Below are positions 28,373 through 35,498 of a stretch of 36,435 bases of DNA, in pieces. A model generated the notes under the pieces. The model was not told where the DNA came from, did no database searches, and saw only the letters and a list, made by a program, of their open reading frames with translations. Position 1 is the first letter of the stretch. Every line of letters starts with the position of its first letter. The translations under genes and the position numbers were made by a program. This stretch comes from a virus: IMG/VR virus record IMGVR_UViG_3300031211_000014, positions 1 through 36,435 of that record; one strand, written 5' to 3'.

Positions 28373-28969
28373 ATGACTAAACACAATTTTATTAAGATTA
28401 TGAATGCTTTGGAAGCTCAATACAAGTATGATGAGCTTCATTCAAAATCACTAGCTAAGGTATTGGGATTAGAAGAGGGTTCAATGTACAACAACGGAAG
28501 TTTAGTGGATTGCATGATAAGTGTTATGGCCTCTGGATTTAATGATAGCAAACGAGCTGAGGAGTCTATTAGGCATTTTATGTATGATGATGGCTTTGGA
28601 AAAGAAAACAGCTCTAGGAGCATTACAGTAGAGGACTTATGGGAGAATCTTTGCTCTAGCTTTGTTCATAAACAGCCAATGAGTGAGCCTAGTATAAACA
28701 AAATCAACACTACTCAGGCTATATTTCTAAACATCGATAAGCTTATTAAAATGCATCAAGACAACTCTAGCTATAATGAGCTATCCAATATTGTTCTTGC
28801 ATTGAAAATAAATATTGACGTGCTCAGGAATTTTTCTTCCAACTCTGATAAAGAGTTTTTTTTAGTTGACACAGATCACAAGATAGAATTCGAAAAACAC
28901 ATTCCTAATTTTCATTACGAATCTAATTCAAGCCAAATAAATCAATTGGACCATGGAGACAACACCTAA
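28373..28969 (+). CDS. Hypothetical phage protein, 198 aa
   Basis: A 198-residue protein beginning MTKHNFIKIMNALEAQYKYD. Residues 1-60 look like a small helical domain (HSKSLAKVLGLEEGSMYNNG). The C-terminal third is polar and low complexity. No family is recognised. Its end overlaps the KTSC gene by 17 bp, showing tight packing in the operon. Confidence 0.55.
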   Translation: MTKHNFIKIMNALEAQYKYDELHSKSLAKVLGLEEGSMYNNGSLVDCMISVMASGFNDSKRAEESIRHFMYDDGFGKENSSRSITVEDLWENLCSSFVHKQPMSEPSINKINTTQAIFLNIDKLIKMHQDNSSYNELSNIVLALKINIDVLRNFSSNSDKEFFLVDTDHKIEFEKHIPNFHYESNSSQINQLDHGDNT

Positions 28970-29192
28970 ACTAATATTCAAGTCAGTAAAGAGTTCCCAG
29001 ATAAAGGAGATTGCTTATGACGGTCCTTCAGAAACTTTGTATGTCAAATTCAAAAATGGAGAGAAGGTATATTCTTACAACCCGGTAAAGAAAGAAACTC
29101 ATGCTGAATTGATGGCGTCAGAAAGCGTTGGTAAATATTACCACGCCAACGTTCGAAAAGCGGTTGAAGGCAAGGCGGTGAATACTAAATAG
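28953..29192 (+). CDS. KTSC-domain protein
   Basis: A 79-residue protein consisting of one KTSC domain: VKSSQIKEIAYDGPSETLYV, then KFKNGEKVYSYNPVKKETHA, then SESVGKYYHANVRK. The family is named after its Lys-tRNA synthetase C-terminal relatives and is common as a stand-alone protein in phages. RNA or nucleotide binding is presumed but not shown. Its start lies inside the previous gene's end, and it ends in TAG 8 bp before the exonuclease gene. Confidence 0.82.
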   Translation: METTPKLIFKSVKSSQIKEIAYDGPSETLYVKFKNGEKVYSYNPVKKETHAELMASESVGKYYHANVRKAVEGKAVNTK

Positions 29193-29200
29193 ATAAATTA

Positions 29201-30100
29201 ATGCAATGCCACTACTGCGAAAATACTATTGACTCAGAGGGTGGCATTCGATTAGGTGAGAGTGATTTATTTTTTTGTCATTCCTGTTACATAACATATC
29301 AAACAAAAGAAACTAAGATGAAGTACTACTTAGATACCGAATTTATTGAAGGCCCACAACGAAGAAGATTTTTAGGTATTCATTATGCAAACACCAAGCC
29401 GACAATTGATTTAATTTCTATTGGAATTGTTGCGGAAGACGGACGAGAATACTACGAAATATCCAAAGACTTTAATCTTAAAGAAGCTTGGAATAGGTAT
29501 CAACTAGAACCTGATAATAAAGTTGGCGCAAGAATAGGTTGCCTTCCAAATCAAAAGAAAGTCTACTGGATTCGGGGAAATGTATTGAAGCCAATTTTTG
29601 ATGAACTTATTTTAAAAGAATCTAATGAAGTTTTTGACTCTTATGAAAGACAATTTCTATTTAATGTATCTAAAGATTGTATTCCTGTTTGCGGAAATGA
29701 TTTTACCTACAAAAACTTTAAAGCACTCATCAACAAATACGGCAAAACCAATAATGAAATAGCTGAGGAGATAGTTTCATTTACTAGAAATTATTCTGAA
29801 AATAAAAATGAGATTTGGGATAAGCCAGAATTCTACGCTTACTACGCGGACTACGATTGGGTTGTTTTCTGTTGGATTTTTGGAAAGATGATTGATTTGC
29901 CGAAAGGCTTTCCGTGGTATTGTCGGGATTTGAAGCAAATATTAGACGAAAAACAAAGTGAATTAATTAAAAATCACGGAAACATTAACGTAGTGCAAAT
30001 AAAAGAATTTGATGGTTACCCGAAACAAACCAACGAACACAACGCTTTAGATGATGCCAGATGGAACAAAGCACTACATAAATTTTTAGATAATATTTAA
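29201..30100 (+). CDS. Zinc-ribbon plus DEDD 3'-5' exonuclease (Rv2179c-like) fusion
   Basis: A 299-residue protein. Residues 3-33 carry a CHYC...CHSC four-cysteine knuckle. From residue 40 (MKYYLDTEFIEG) it becomes a DEDD exonuclease of the Rv2179c-like 3'-5' exoribonuclease family, with Asp45 and Glu47 as the first catalytic pair, an Asp in YYADYDWVVF and the final ALDDARWN motif near 282-289. Phage copies probably trim or degrade RNA. The exonuclease alone usually begins at the Met in position 40 (29318), so either this is a true fusion or two frames have merged. The zinc ribbon could help nucleic-acid binding. Confidence 0.75.
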   Translation: MQCHYCENTIDSEGGIRLGESDLFFCHSCYITYQTKETKMKYYLDTEFIEGPQRRRFLGIHYANTKPTIDLISIGIVAEDGREYYEISKDFNLKEAWNRYQLEPDNKVGARIGCLPNQKKVYWIRGNVLKPIFDELILKESNEVFDSYERQFLFNVSKDCIPVCGNDFTYKNFKALINKYGKTNNEIAEEIVSFTRNYSENKNEIWDKPEFYAYYADYDWVVFCWIFGKMIDLPKGFPWYCRDLKQILDEKQSELIKNHGNINVVQIKEFDGYPKQTNEHNALDDARWNKALHKFLDNI

Positions 30101-30103
30101 TCC

Positions 30104-30715
30104 ATGAAAAAAGCTAACGAAAATATAACTGAAGAAAAATCAGCAAGAGATAGGGTAGACAATTACATCAAGCATAAAAACGGTGCCATATTTTTACTTA
30201 CAGAAAACACTAGAAGTAAAGACCTTGTTTTTCTAGTCAGCAAAAAGAATAAGATGAATAGCTTTTCTTTAAAAAACATTCGCCAAGGTTTAGTTGACGG
30301 AGAGTGGCTTCAAGTAAACGAGCACGAGGTAGCTAAGTGGGACAGCGTTTATTCAGATCACATACTAAATGTTACCCAGAAAGTTTTGAAGCACGTCATG
30401 ATAGCTGAGCTATTGATTGAGGTAGATGAAGATTTAGATACGGAAGAAATTGGAGATAGTTACTTTAGAAACCTATTAGCCAAATCTAACAAGCAAGCTA
30501 TGAGAATCGCTGAGAGGCATTTTAATAATCTTTACAAAGTAGATCCAGTAATGCTTCAAAACATGATGAGAGTCATGGAGGAGCTAGTTAGCAATGTTGC
30601 AAAGTTACCTTTAGAAGACTATCCATTTTTTGCCAAGTTTACTGACAAGTATTTTGAAGATCCTAAATCATTTAGAAGCCAAGAAGTTCAATTTATAAAG
30701 CCAGAGAAATCATGA
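30104..30715 (+). CDS. Hypothetical phage protein, 203 aa
   Basis: A 203-residue protein beginning MKKANENITEEKSARDRVDN. It is alpha-rich with a central acidic segment (EVDEDLDTEEIGDSYFRNLL). No family is recognised, and I see no motif to support a packaging role. Its stop overlaps the next start (ATGA). Confidence 0.5.
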   Translation: MKKANENITEEKSARDRVDNYIKHKNGAIFLLTENTRSKDLVFLVSKKNKMNSFSLKNIRQGLVDGEWLQVNEHEVAKWDSVYSDHILNVTQKVLKHVMIAELLIEVDEDLDTEEIGDSYFRNLLAKSNKQAMRIAERHFNNLYKVDPVMLQNMMRVMEELVSNVAKLPLEDYPFFAKFTDKYFEDPKSFRSQEVQFIKPEKS

Positions 30716-31122
30716 AAATAGATAGAATTAATGAAATTTCAAATTCAGTTTATGAGATGGGTTCTGTTGCTCTTAATTTTGGAGGCATGGATTTTACAGA
30801 TTTAGAGCACCTAATTAGACGAGTATTCAAAGACGGAGATAAAGTTCTTTTTTTTGTAACTGAAAATCAAAATAAAAAATTAAAGTCTCATTTTGAAAAA
30901 AATAATTTGGGTATGAATATAAAAATTCACGACAAAGAAAAAGAGATTATTCATTATTCTTTTTGTTTAGACGGAGTTGAGTTTGTTTGTTCAATTGATT
31001 ATGATTTTTTCTTCAATGGAGTGAAATTTAATTGTTCAATTCAAAATAATTTAAAAAACAGCTTAATAATTCACCCTAGTCTCAGGCTAAATAAATGCGT
31101 ATTAATAAAAGAAACAGAATAA
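30712..31122 (+). CDS. Hypothetical phage protein, 136 aa
   Basis: A 136-residue protein beginning MKIDRINEISNSVYEMGSVA. It is rich in Phe and Asn, and may contain an internal repeat (DGVEFVCSIDYDFFF versus NGVKFNCSIQNNL). No family is recognised. It is coupled at both ends: 4-bp overlap before it and TAATG after it. Confidence 0.5.
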   Translation: MKIDRINEISNSVYEMGSVALNFGGMDFTDLEHLIRRVFKDGDKVLFFVTENQNKKLKSHFEKNNLGMNIKIHDKEKEIIHYSFCLDGVEFVCSIDYDFFFNGVKFNCSIQNNLKNSLIIHPSLRLNKCVLIKETE

Positions 31123-31562
31123 TGATAAAGCTTAAAATTTTGGGAACACCACAATCAAAACAGTCGGCTAGATTTCGTATTGCTGGTAAAGGCCCAAGTC
31201 AATTTGTTCAGTCTTATCAGAAAAAATCTGTAAAAGATAACGAAAGAAATATAGCCTTTGATGTTAAATCACAAATACCATTAGGATTTGTTCCTTACAA
31301 TGATGCTGTTGGTGTAGAAGTCCTTTTTGTATTTGCCCCTTTGAAAAGCTGGAGTAAAAAAAAGATAGCTCTTTTGGAATCAGGACAGCAAATTTATAAA
31401 GAGACAAAGCCAGACCTTACAGATAATTTAATGAAAGGATTATTTGATGCTATGAATGGAATTGTTTTTACAGACGATGCCAGAGTATGCGAAGTCAAAA
31501 GTAAAAAGATATATGGGTTTGTTCCTAGAACAGAACTCATTTTAGTAGACCTAACAAAATAG
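31122..31562 (+). CDS. rusA: RusA-like Holliday junction resolvase
   Basis: From the coupled TAATG at 31122 the product is 146 residues, starting MIKLKILGTPQSKQSARFRI; the in-frame ATG at 31095 would overlap the previous gene further and is less likely. RusA features: the N-terminal strand with GTPQSKQSARF, then KPDLTDNLMKGLFDAMNGIV with its two Asp residues, and FTDDARVCEVKSKKIYG supplying the third. RusA dimers cut four-way junctions made by recombination and resolve replication intermediates before packaging. It complements the RecT set on the other strand. One extra residue (Thr) lies between the usual PD-DN pair. Confidence 0.82.
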   Translation: MIKLKILGTPQSKQSARFRIAGKGPSQFVQSYQKKSVKDNERNIAFDVKSQIPLGFVPYNDAVGVEVLFVFAPLKSWSKKKIALLESGQQIYKETKPDLTDNLMKGLFDAMNGIVFTDDARVCEVKSKKIYGFVPRTELILVDLTK

Positions 31563-31568
31563 ATATTT

Positions 31569-31850
31569 ATGAAACTAATTGGAAACCGCATACTAGCTGA
31601 GATAATTCCTTCAGATAGAAAAACTGAGTCAGGAATAATAGTGTCAGAAAAAATTGACTTGAAAAAAAATAGGGCAGAAATTGTATTAGTTGGCCCAAAA
31701 GTAAAATACTATCAAATAGGTCAAGTTATAGAATACAATTCCAATACGGCTCAATATGATACTGTTCGCGGAAGTGAATGTGTGTTTTTAAGAGAAGATC
31801 AAGATATTATAATGCTTATCTCAGAAAAAAGAGAATATCAAAAAGTTTAA
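31569..31850 (+). CDS. GroES-like co-chaperonin
   Basis: A 93-residue Cpn10/GroES homologue. The start KLIGNRILAEIIPSDRKTES-GIIVSE has the beta-barrel strand followed by the mobile loop that contacts GroEL. The C-terminal SECVFLREDQDIIMLISE also fits the family. Phage co-chaperonins such as T4 gp31 replace host GroES to fold large capsid proteins. It starts 6 bp after the resolvase stop (TAG), which shows that TAG is a real stop here, since both proteins are complete families. Confidence 0.85.
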   Translation: MKLIGNRILAEIIPSDRKTESGIIVSEKIDLKKNRAEIVLVGPKVKYYQIGQVIEYNSNTAQYDTVRGSECVFLREDQDIIMLISEKREYQKV

Positions 31851-31874
31851 AACCGTAATTAAAACTTATCAATA

Positions 31875-32075
31875 ATGTTAAATAAAGGAAGCGTAATTTT
31901 ATCAAAAAAAGAGATGGAAGACTGTCAAATAAACGACGAGTATATGTACAGGCATGTAGCAAAAGAAATAATAGGAGGAATGGATTTAAAAGAACTAAAA
32001 AAGCTAATGATATTTACTAAGAAAATAGTTAATTCTGAAGAAATAAAATACACGGCAACAGTAAATTTGCCATAA
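31875..32075 (+). CDS. Hypothetical protein, 66 aa
   Basis: A 66-residue protein starting MLNKGSVILSKKEMEDCQIN. It is small and mixed alpha/beta, with no known family. It is the last gene of the rightward block, followed after 28 bp by a terminator, and so probably co-transcribed with the co-chaperonin gene. Confidence 0.5.
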   Translation: MLNKGSVILSKKEMEDCQINDEYMYRHVAKEIIGGMDLKELKKLMIFTKKIVNSEEIKYTATVNLP

Positions 32076-32103
32076 AATAAAAATTTAATTACCCGACAGG
32101 TAG

Positions 32104-32133
32104 AGCCCTTTGCAGAGATGTAAAGGGCTTTTC
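32104..32133. terminator. Rho-independent terminator between convergent genes
   Basis: AGCCCTTT, a 10-nt loop and AAAGGGCT form a perfect 8-bp stem, followed by TTTTC. It ends the rightward operon; the leftward gene ending at 32137 comes in from the other side. Confidence 0.8.
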
Positions 32134-32136
32134 TAA

Positions 32137-32757
32137 TTAAAAATCGTAAAGGCTTTTTCTAAATAAGCTAGGCTGTGTTTTAGTTTGCCTGGTAAGTTTA
32201 TTTAGTAATTTTTGACGAAGGCCATCAACTTTACTAGCGTCACTATCCGCAAAAGGGTTTGTGTAACTTGAAGGGTTTACTGTTTTTTCTCCAGATAAAT
32301 ATTCATAGTAGTCTTTTACTATTTTTTTGGCGCGTTCAGTTAATCCGTAAAGGTTACTGTTTGCTCCCTTATGGTGATGAACAACTACTTCAATATAATT
32401 TAAATCGATTAAAGTAGTCAAGTGATAGCCTTCGTTGATTGTAGGTAAAACTTTGAAATCACGCCTTGAAAAATACTGTATTGGAAAAAGATAAAGCAAA
32501 ATATCAAGCTCAAAATTATTTTTTATTCTATGCTTTCGAAGTATGTATGGCCGAACTACAATGCTGTACTGAAGAAGATCTTTTCCAGAAGTAAATATTA
32601 ATTTTTGTTTTTCGTTTTTACTAGAGTATTTAGCCTTAGCGTATTCGTTTGTGCCTGAAAGTTTTACATCAGCTTTATGCTCTTTTACTACGGAAATTGT
32701 TTTCTCACTTAAAACTTGTTTAGCTACACCAACTATTTTTGATTTTGTCTTTTTCAT
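32137..32757 (-). CDS. Winged-helix-like phage protein, 206 aa
   Basis: The start at 32757 (MKKTKSKIVGVAKQVLSEKT) is chosen because the earlier in-frame ATG at 32796 lies upstream of the promoter box at 32782-32775. Residues 75-160 (NFELDILLYLFPIQYFSRRD, then LIDLNYIEVVVHHHKGANSN, then LYGLTERAKKIVKDYYEYLS) follow the helix, recognition helix and wing pattern of MarR-like or replication-type winged helices. It is a lone leftward gene within the rightward late region, a common place for a late regulator. The exact family is not recognised. Confidence 0.6.
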   Translation of the reverse strand: MKKTKSKIVGVAKQVLSEKTISVVKEHKADVKLSGTNEYAKAKYSSKNEKQKLIFTSGKDLLQYSIVVRPYILRKHRIKNNFELDILLYLFPIQYFSRRDFKVLPTINEGYHLTTLIDLNYIEVVVHHHKGANSNLYGLTERAKKIVKDYYEYLSGEKTVNPSSYTNPFADSDASKVDGLRQKLLNKLTRQTKTQPSLFRKSLYDF

Positions 32758-32774
32758 AAAGTAAAAATTTATAT

Positions 32775-32782
32775 CAAATATA
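32775..32782 (-). promoter_or_regulatory. Leftward promoter box
   Basis: Minus-strand TATATTTG (32782-32775), a perfect TAnnTTTG match, 17 bp before the ATG at 32757. It decides the start of that gene. Confidence 0.55.
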
Positions 32783-32815
32783 AGTTTAATGTTCATTTAG
32801 TATAGATTTAATTTA

Positions 32816-32823
32816 TATTTTTG
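32816..32823 (+). promoter_or_regulatory. Rightward promoter box for the tail genes
   Basis: TATTTTTG matches TAnnTTTG, 37 bp before the start of the tail gene. Together with the box on the other strand it forms a divergent promoter region. Confidence 0.5.
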
Positions 32824-32860
32824 TATTATAATATAGTTTTAAACTATTAAAAATATAGTT

Positions 32861-34669
32861 ATGCCTTTAGCTAACAAAGCTACTAAAAGAGTATTTTCAG
32901 CAGGAGCATACTTGTATGGATTTGATATACAAGATAAAGATTCTTTATTTAGTGCCTATGACATTATAAATGAGATTTTACCTGGTCAACTCTTGTTTGT
33001 TAATAGTTACAGATTTGCAGACAGAAATACGGAAAATATTGATGAAGGCACTAGCGGTTATTTTACAATTATTGAACAAGAGGGCGAAGTTATTGAGATT
33101 AGATTGAATATACTTAATCTTTTAGAAGAAAACAATTCTCAAACTTTAATTGATTTTATAAATAGCGGAGACAGAGAGATTTTATTTAAAAATCAATCTG
33201 ATGAAAATATAAGTTCTTTTTCATCACAAGAGGCTATACTGGAAAATAATTATGTAAAAATACTTATTACTAGCTCTGAGTTAATTTCTAATTTTGATAA
33301 TGAGCAAAGTTATAAATTGTCCTTAGATTTTATACCAACTCTACACAGTAAATTAATTTTAGATGATGGGTCTAACCCTCACGGAACTACTAAGGATGAT
33401 TTAGGATTAGGTTCTGCTGATAATACTCCTGATTTAGAAAAACCATTAAGTGAAGACGCAAAAGAGTCTTTAGCTCTAAAGGTGGACAAGTTAACTGGAA
33501 GTAGTTTAATACAAGACATTTCCATTACAAGATTATCTAAAACAAGTGGAGAAAATACAGGAGACCAAGATTTAAGTGGTTACGCTTCTTTAGTTAATGG
33601 AACTGTACCTACTAATCAATTACCTTCTTATGTAGACGACGTTTTAGAATTTGCTAGTTTGTCAGGTTTTCCGAATGCAGGCGAAACAGGCAAAATATAC
33701 ATTGCTTTAGAAACGGATAAGCAGTATAGATGGACTGGCTCAAATTACTTGCAAATTACAAACGGATTAATCGCAAGCACAAATGATTTAACTGAAGGTT
33801 CTAATAATCTTTATTTTACGGTTTCAAGGGTTTTAGCTACATTACTAACAAGCTTTACACCATTTGGCTCATCTTCTAATTTAGCAGCCACAGACTCAAT
33901 ATTCACAGCGTTAAGAAAGCTACAAACTAGGGTAGCTTTAAACGATTCTAAGGTTACAAACAGCACAAATGCTGATACCTTAGATAACTTAAATAGTACA
34001 CAGTTTTTAAGAAGTGATGCATCAGCCAGTTTTTCTGGTTCAGTATTTACTATTGATGATGACAAGCAGCTTATATTCGGAAGCACATCTCCTTCTGGGA
34101 ATGTAGGATATTTAAAACTACAAGCTTCAGGCTCAGAACTGTTATCAGACATGGGTGCGGATATTACATACCGTGACGCTGGCGATTCGTTTAATTTTAG
34201 GTTTAAATTTTATAGGGTAACTGGAAATTTTCAAATTAGTGGAAATTTCATAGGCAACGGCTCACAATTGACTGCATTACCGAATGCCTTAGTAATCGCG
34301 TCACTTCTTACAAGCTTTAAACCATTTGGCTCATCTTCTAATATATCAGCCACAGACTCTATTTTCACAGCATTAAGAAAGTTACAAACTAGGGTGGCAC
34401 TCAATGATGCTAAATCTGTACCAACTAATAACAATCAACTTCAAAATGGTGCTGGATATATAACATCTGCTGACGGTGGCAACGCTCAAACTCTACAAGG
34501 ATTAAACAAAAATGATTTTGTAAAAACAACTACAACAAGCGAACCTACTGGAAGTGACAAAGTACTTAATATGGTATCATTAACGCAAGCAGAATATGAT
34601 GCAGGCACACCGATAGCGACCACACTATATATAATAACAGATCAAAACGGTAACGGAAATGGCGATTAA
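32861..34669 (+). CDS. Phage tail fibre/baseplate-type structural protein
   Basis: A 602-residue protein. The N-terminal 175 residues are likely a beta-rich virion-attachment domain. Then come motifs typical of tail fibres: DDGSNPHGTTKDDLGLGSAD, TGKIYIALETDKQYRWTGSN, and ISGNFIGNGSQLTALPNA. A block of about 34 residues (SFTPFGSSSNLAATDSIFTA and following) occurs twice, near residues 329-362 and 482-515. The repeats suggest a trimeric stalk. It is the first of a run of virion genes and overlaps the BACON-domain gene by 11 bp. The exact location in the virion is inferred. Confidence 0.75.
   Translation: MPLANKATKRVFSAGAYLYGFDIQDKDSLFSAYDIINEILPGQLLFVNSYRFADRNTENIDEGTSGYFTIIEQEGEVIEIRLNILNLLEENNSQTLIDFINSGDREILFKNQSDENISSFSSQEAILENNYVKILITSSELISNFDNEQSYKLSLDFIPTLHSKLILDDGSNPHGTTKDDLGLGSADNTPDLEKPLSEDAKESLALKVDKLTGSSLIQDISITRLSKTSGENTGDQDLSGYASLVNGTVPTNQLPSYVDDVLEFASLSGFPNAGETGKIYIALETDKQYRWTGSNYLQITNGLIASTNDLTEGSNNLYFTVSRVLATLLTSFTPFGSSSNLAATDSIFTALRKLQTRVALNDSKVTNSTNADTLDNLNSTQFLRSDASASFSGSVFTIDDDKQLIFGSTSPSGNVGYLKLQASGSELLSDMGADITYRDAGDSFNFRFKFYRVTGNFQISGNFIGNGSQLTALPNALVIASLLTSFKPFGSSSNISATDSIFTALRKLQTRVALNDAKSVPTNNNQLQNGAGYITSADGGNAQTLQGLNKNDFVKTTTTSEPTGSDKVLNMVSLTQAEYDAGTPIATTLYIITDQNGNGNGD
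33847..34408. repeat. Internal ~100-bp duplication in the tail gene
   Basis: A segment of about 100 bp around 33847-33948 recurs around 34307-34408 with scattered substitutions. Both copies contain CCATTTGGCTCATCTTCTAA. It corresponds to the doubled peptide block of the tail protein. Confidence 0.7.
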
Positions 34670-35015
34670 AATTGGAAATAATAATATTGACAAAGCTTAT
34701 TTAGGGGCTAATCAAGTCTCCAAAATGTACTTAGGTGCTAATATAGTATTTAATATAAAACTGACTATAAGTCCTGTTTCTACAAGTGAAGGGTTTTCTT
34801 CTACAACTTACACAATTAATTTATTGTCTAATGCTAATTGGAATATTAGAAAAAACAATAGCTGGGTTACATTAAGTGCTATTTCTGGCAATGGCGATGC
34901 CACTATAACTGTAACGGTACAAACTAATCCTAATTCATCTGAAAGATCGGATTTTATCACATTTACGGCTGGTGACATAACTATACAGCACACTATAATA
35001 CAATCAGGACAATAA
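34659..35015 (+). CDS. BACON-domain virion protein
   Basis: A 118-residue protein. Residues 1-35 repeat a short motif (KAYLGANQVSKMYLGANIVF) that I know from small tail proteins. Residues 38-118 are a BACON domain: NANWNIRKNNSWVTLS, SGNGDATITVTVQTNPNSSE, R, and the final HTIIQSGQ. BACON domains are Ig-like folds in Bacteroidota surface proteins and their phages, thought to bind glycans or mucin. It probably decorates the tail or fibre. It starts inside the end of the tail fibre gene. Confidence 0.78.
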   Translation: MAIKIGNNNIDKAYLGANQVSKMYLGANIVFNIKLTISPVSTSEGFSSTTYTINLLSNANWNIRKNNSWVTLSAISGNGDATITVTVQTNPNSSERSDFITFTAGDITIQHTIIQSGQ

Positions 35016-35042
35016 TACTAACAACAATTAAATAAAAATACC

Positions 35043-35330
35043 ATGTCAAATGCCATAGCAAGTCCAGACGTATATCATCAAGCAACAACAGGACAATACG
35101 GAATAGTTAAACTTTTAACAGGAGAAAAAAGTGCTGACAAAGTACCTGGAGACAAAGTTGATTTTGCCTTTATTAAATCTGGTGAAAATAATAGCTCTTT
35201 TGCTTGCAAGTTAAGGGGAAAGTATGACGAAGAGTTTACTTGGAACTTAGACAAAGGCGATATTATATCTGGTCCTTTTTATAAAATCACACAGGTAGTC
35301 GGCATCTTGGCTTGTTACCCTACAAAATAA
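35043..35330 (+). CDS. Hypothetical virion-region protein, 95 aa
   Basis: A 95-residue protein starting MSNAIASPDVYHQATTGQYG. It is beta-rich, small and without known family; its place among tail genes suggests a structural or assembly role. It ends 6 bp before a 51-aa gene on the same strand. Confidence 0.55.
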   Translation: MSNAIASPDVYHQATTGQYGIVKLLTGEKSADKVPGDKVDFAFIKSGENNSSFACKLRGKYDEEFTWNLDKGDIISGPFYKITQVVGILACYPTK

Positions 35331-35336
35331 ATCGAT

Positions 35337-35492
35337 ATGCTAGGAATGGGAATGGGACTTGGAATGCCGAGGCACAGGTTTGTTGGTGGCGATAGAACAC
35401 CACCAAATAAAATGATTATAGAAAGTTTTGAACTTACTACTGACACAACACCACCTAATAAAATGACTATTGAATCTATAGAATTAAGTTAA
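35337..35492 (+). CDS. Small Gly/Met-rich protein with an internal repeat, 51 aa
   Basis: A 51-residue frame starting MLGMGMGLGMPRHRFVGGDR. The second half is a tandem duplication: TPPNKMIIESFEL and TPPNKMTIESIEL. It is tightly packed between two virion genes (6 bp on each side). The Gly/Met-rich start followed by PRHRF looks like the N-terminal peptide of small phage tail proteins. Its function is unknown. Confidence 0.5.
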   Translation: MLGMGMGLGMPRHRFVGGDRTPPNKMIIESFELTTDTTPPNKMTIESIELS

Positions 35493-35498
35493 GAAAAT

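Noticed and set aside
29918-29930. Another TGTCGGGAT word, similar to the paired repeats
   Set aside because: It is a single copy inside the exonuclease coding sequence without the 11-bp partner, so chance is the better explanation.
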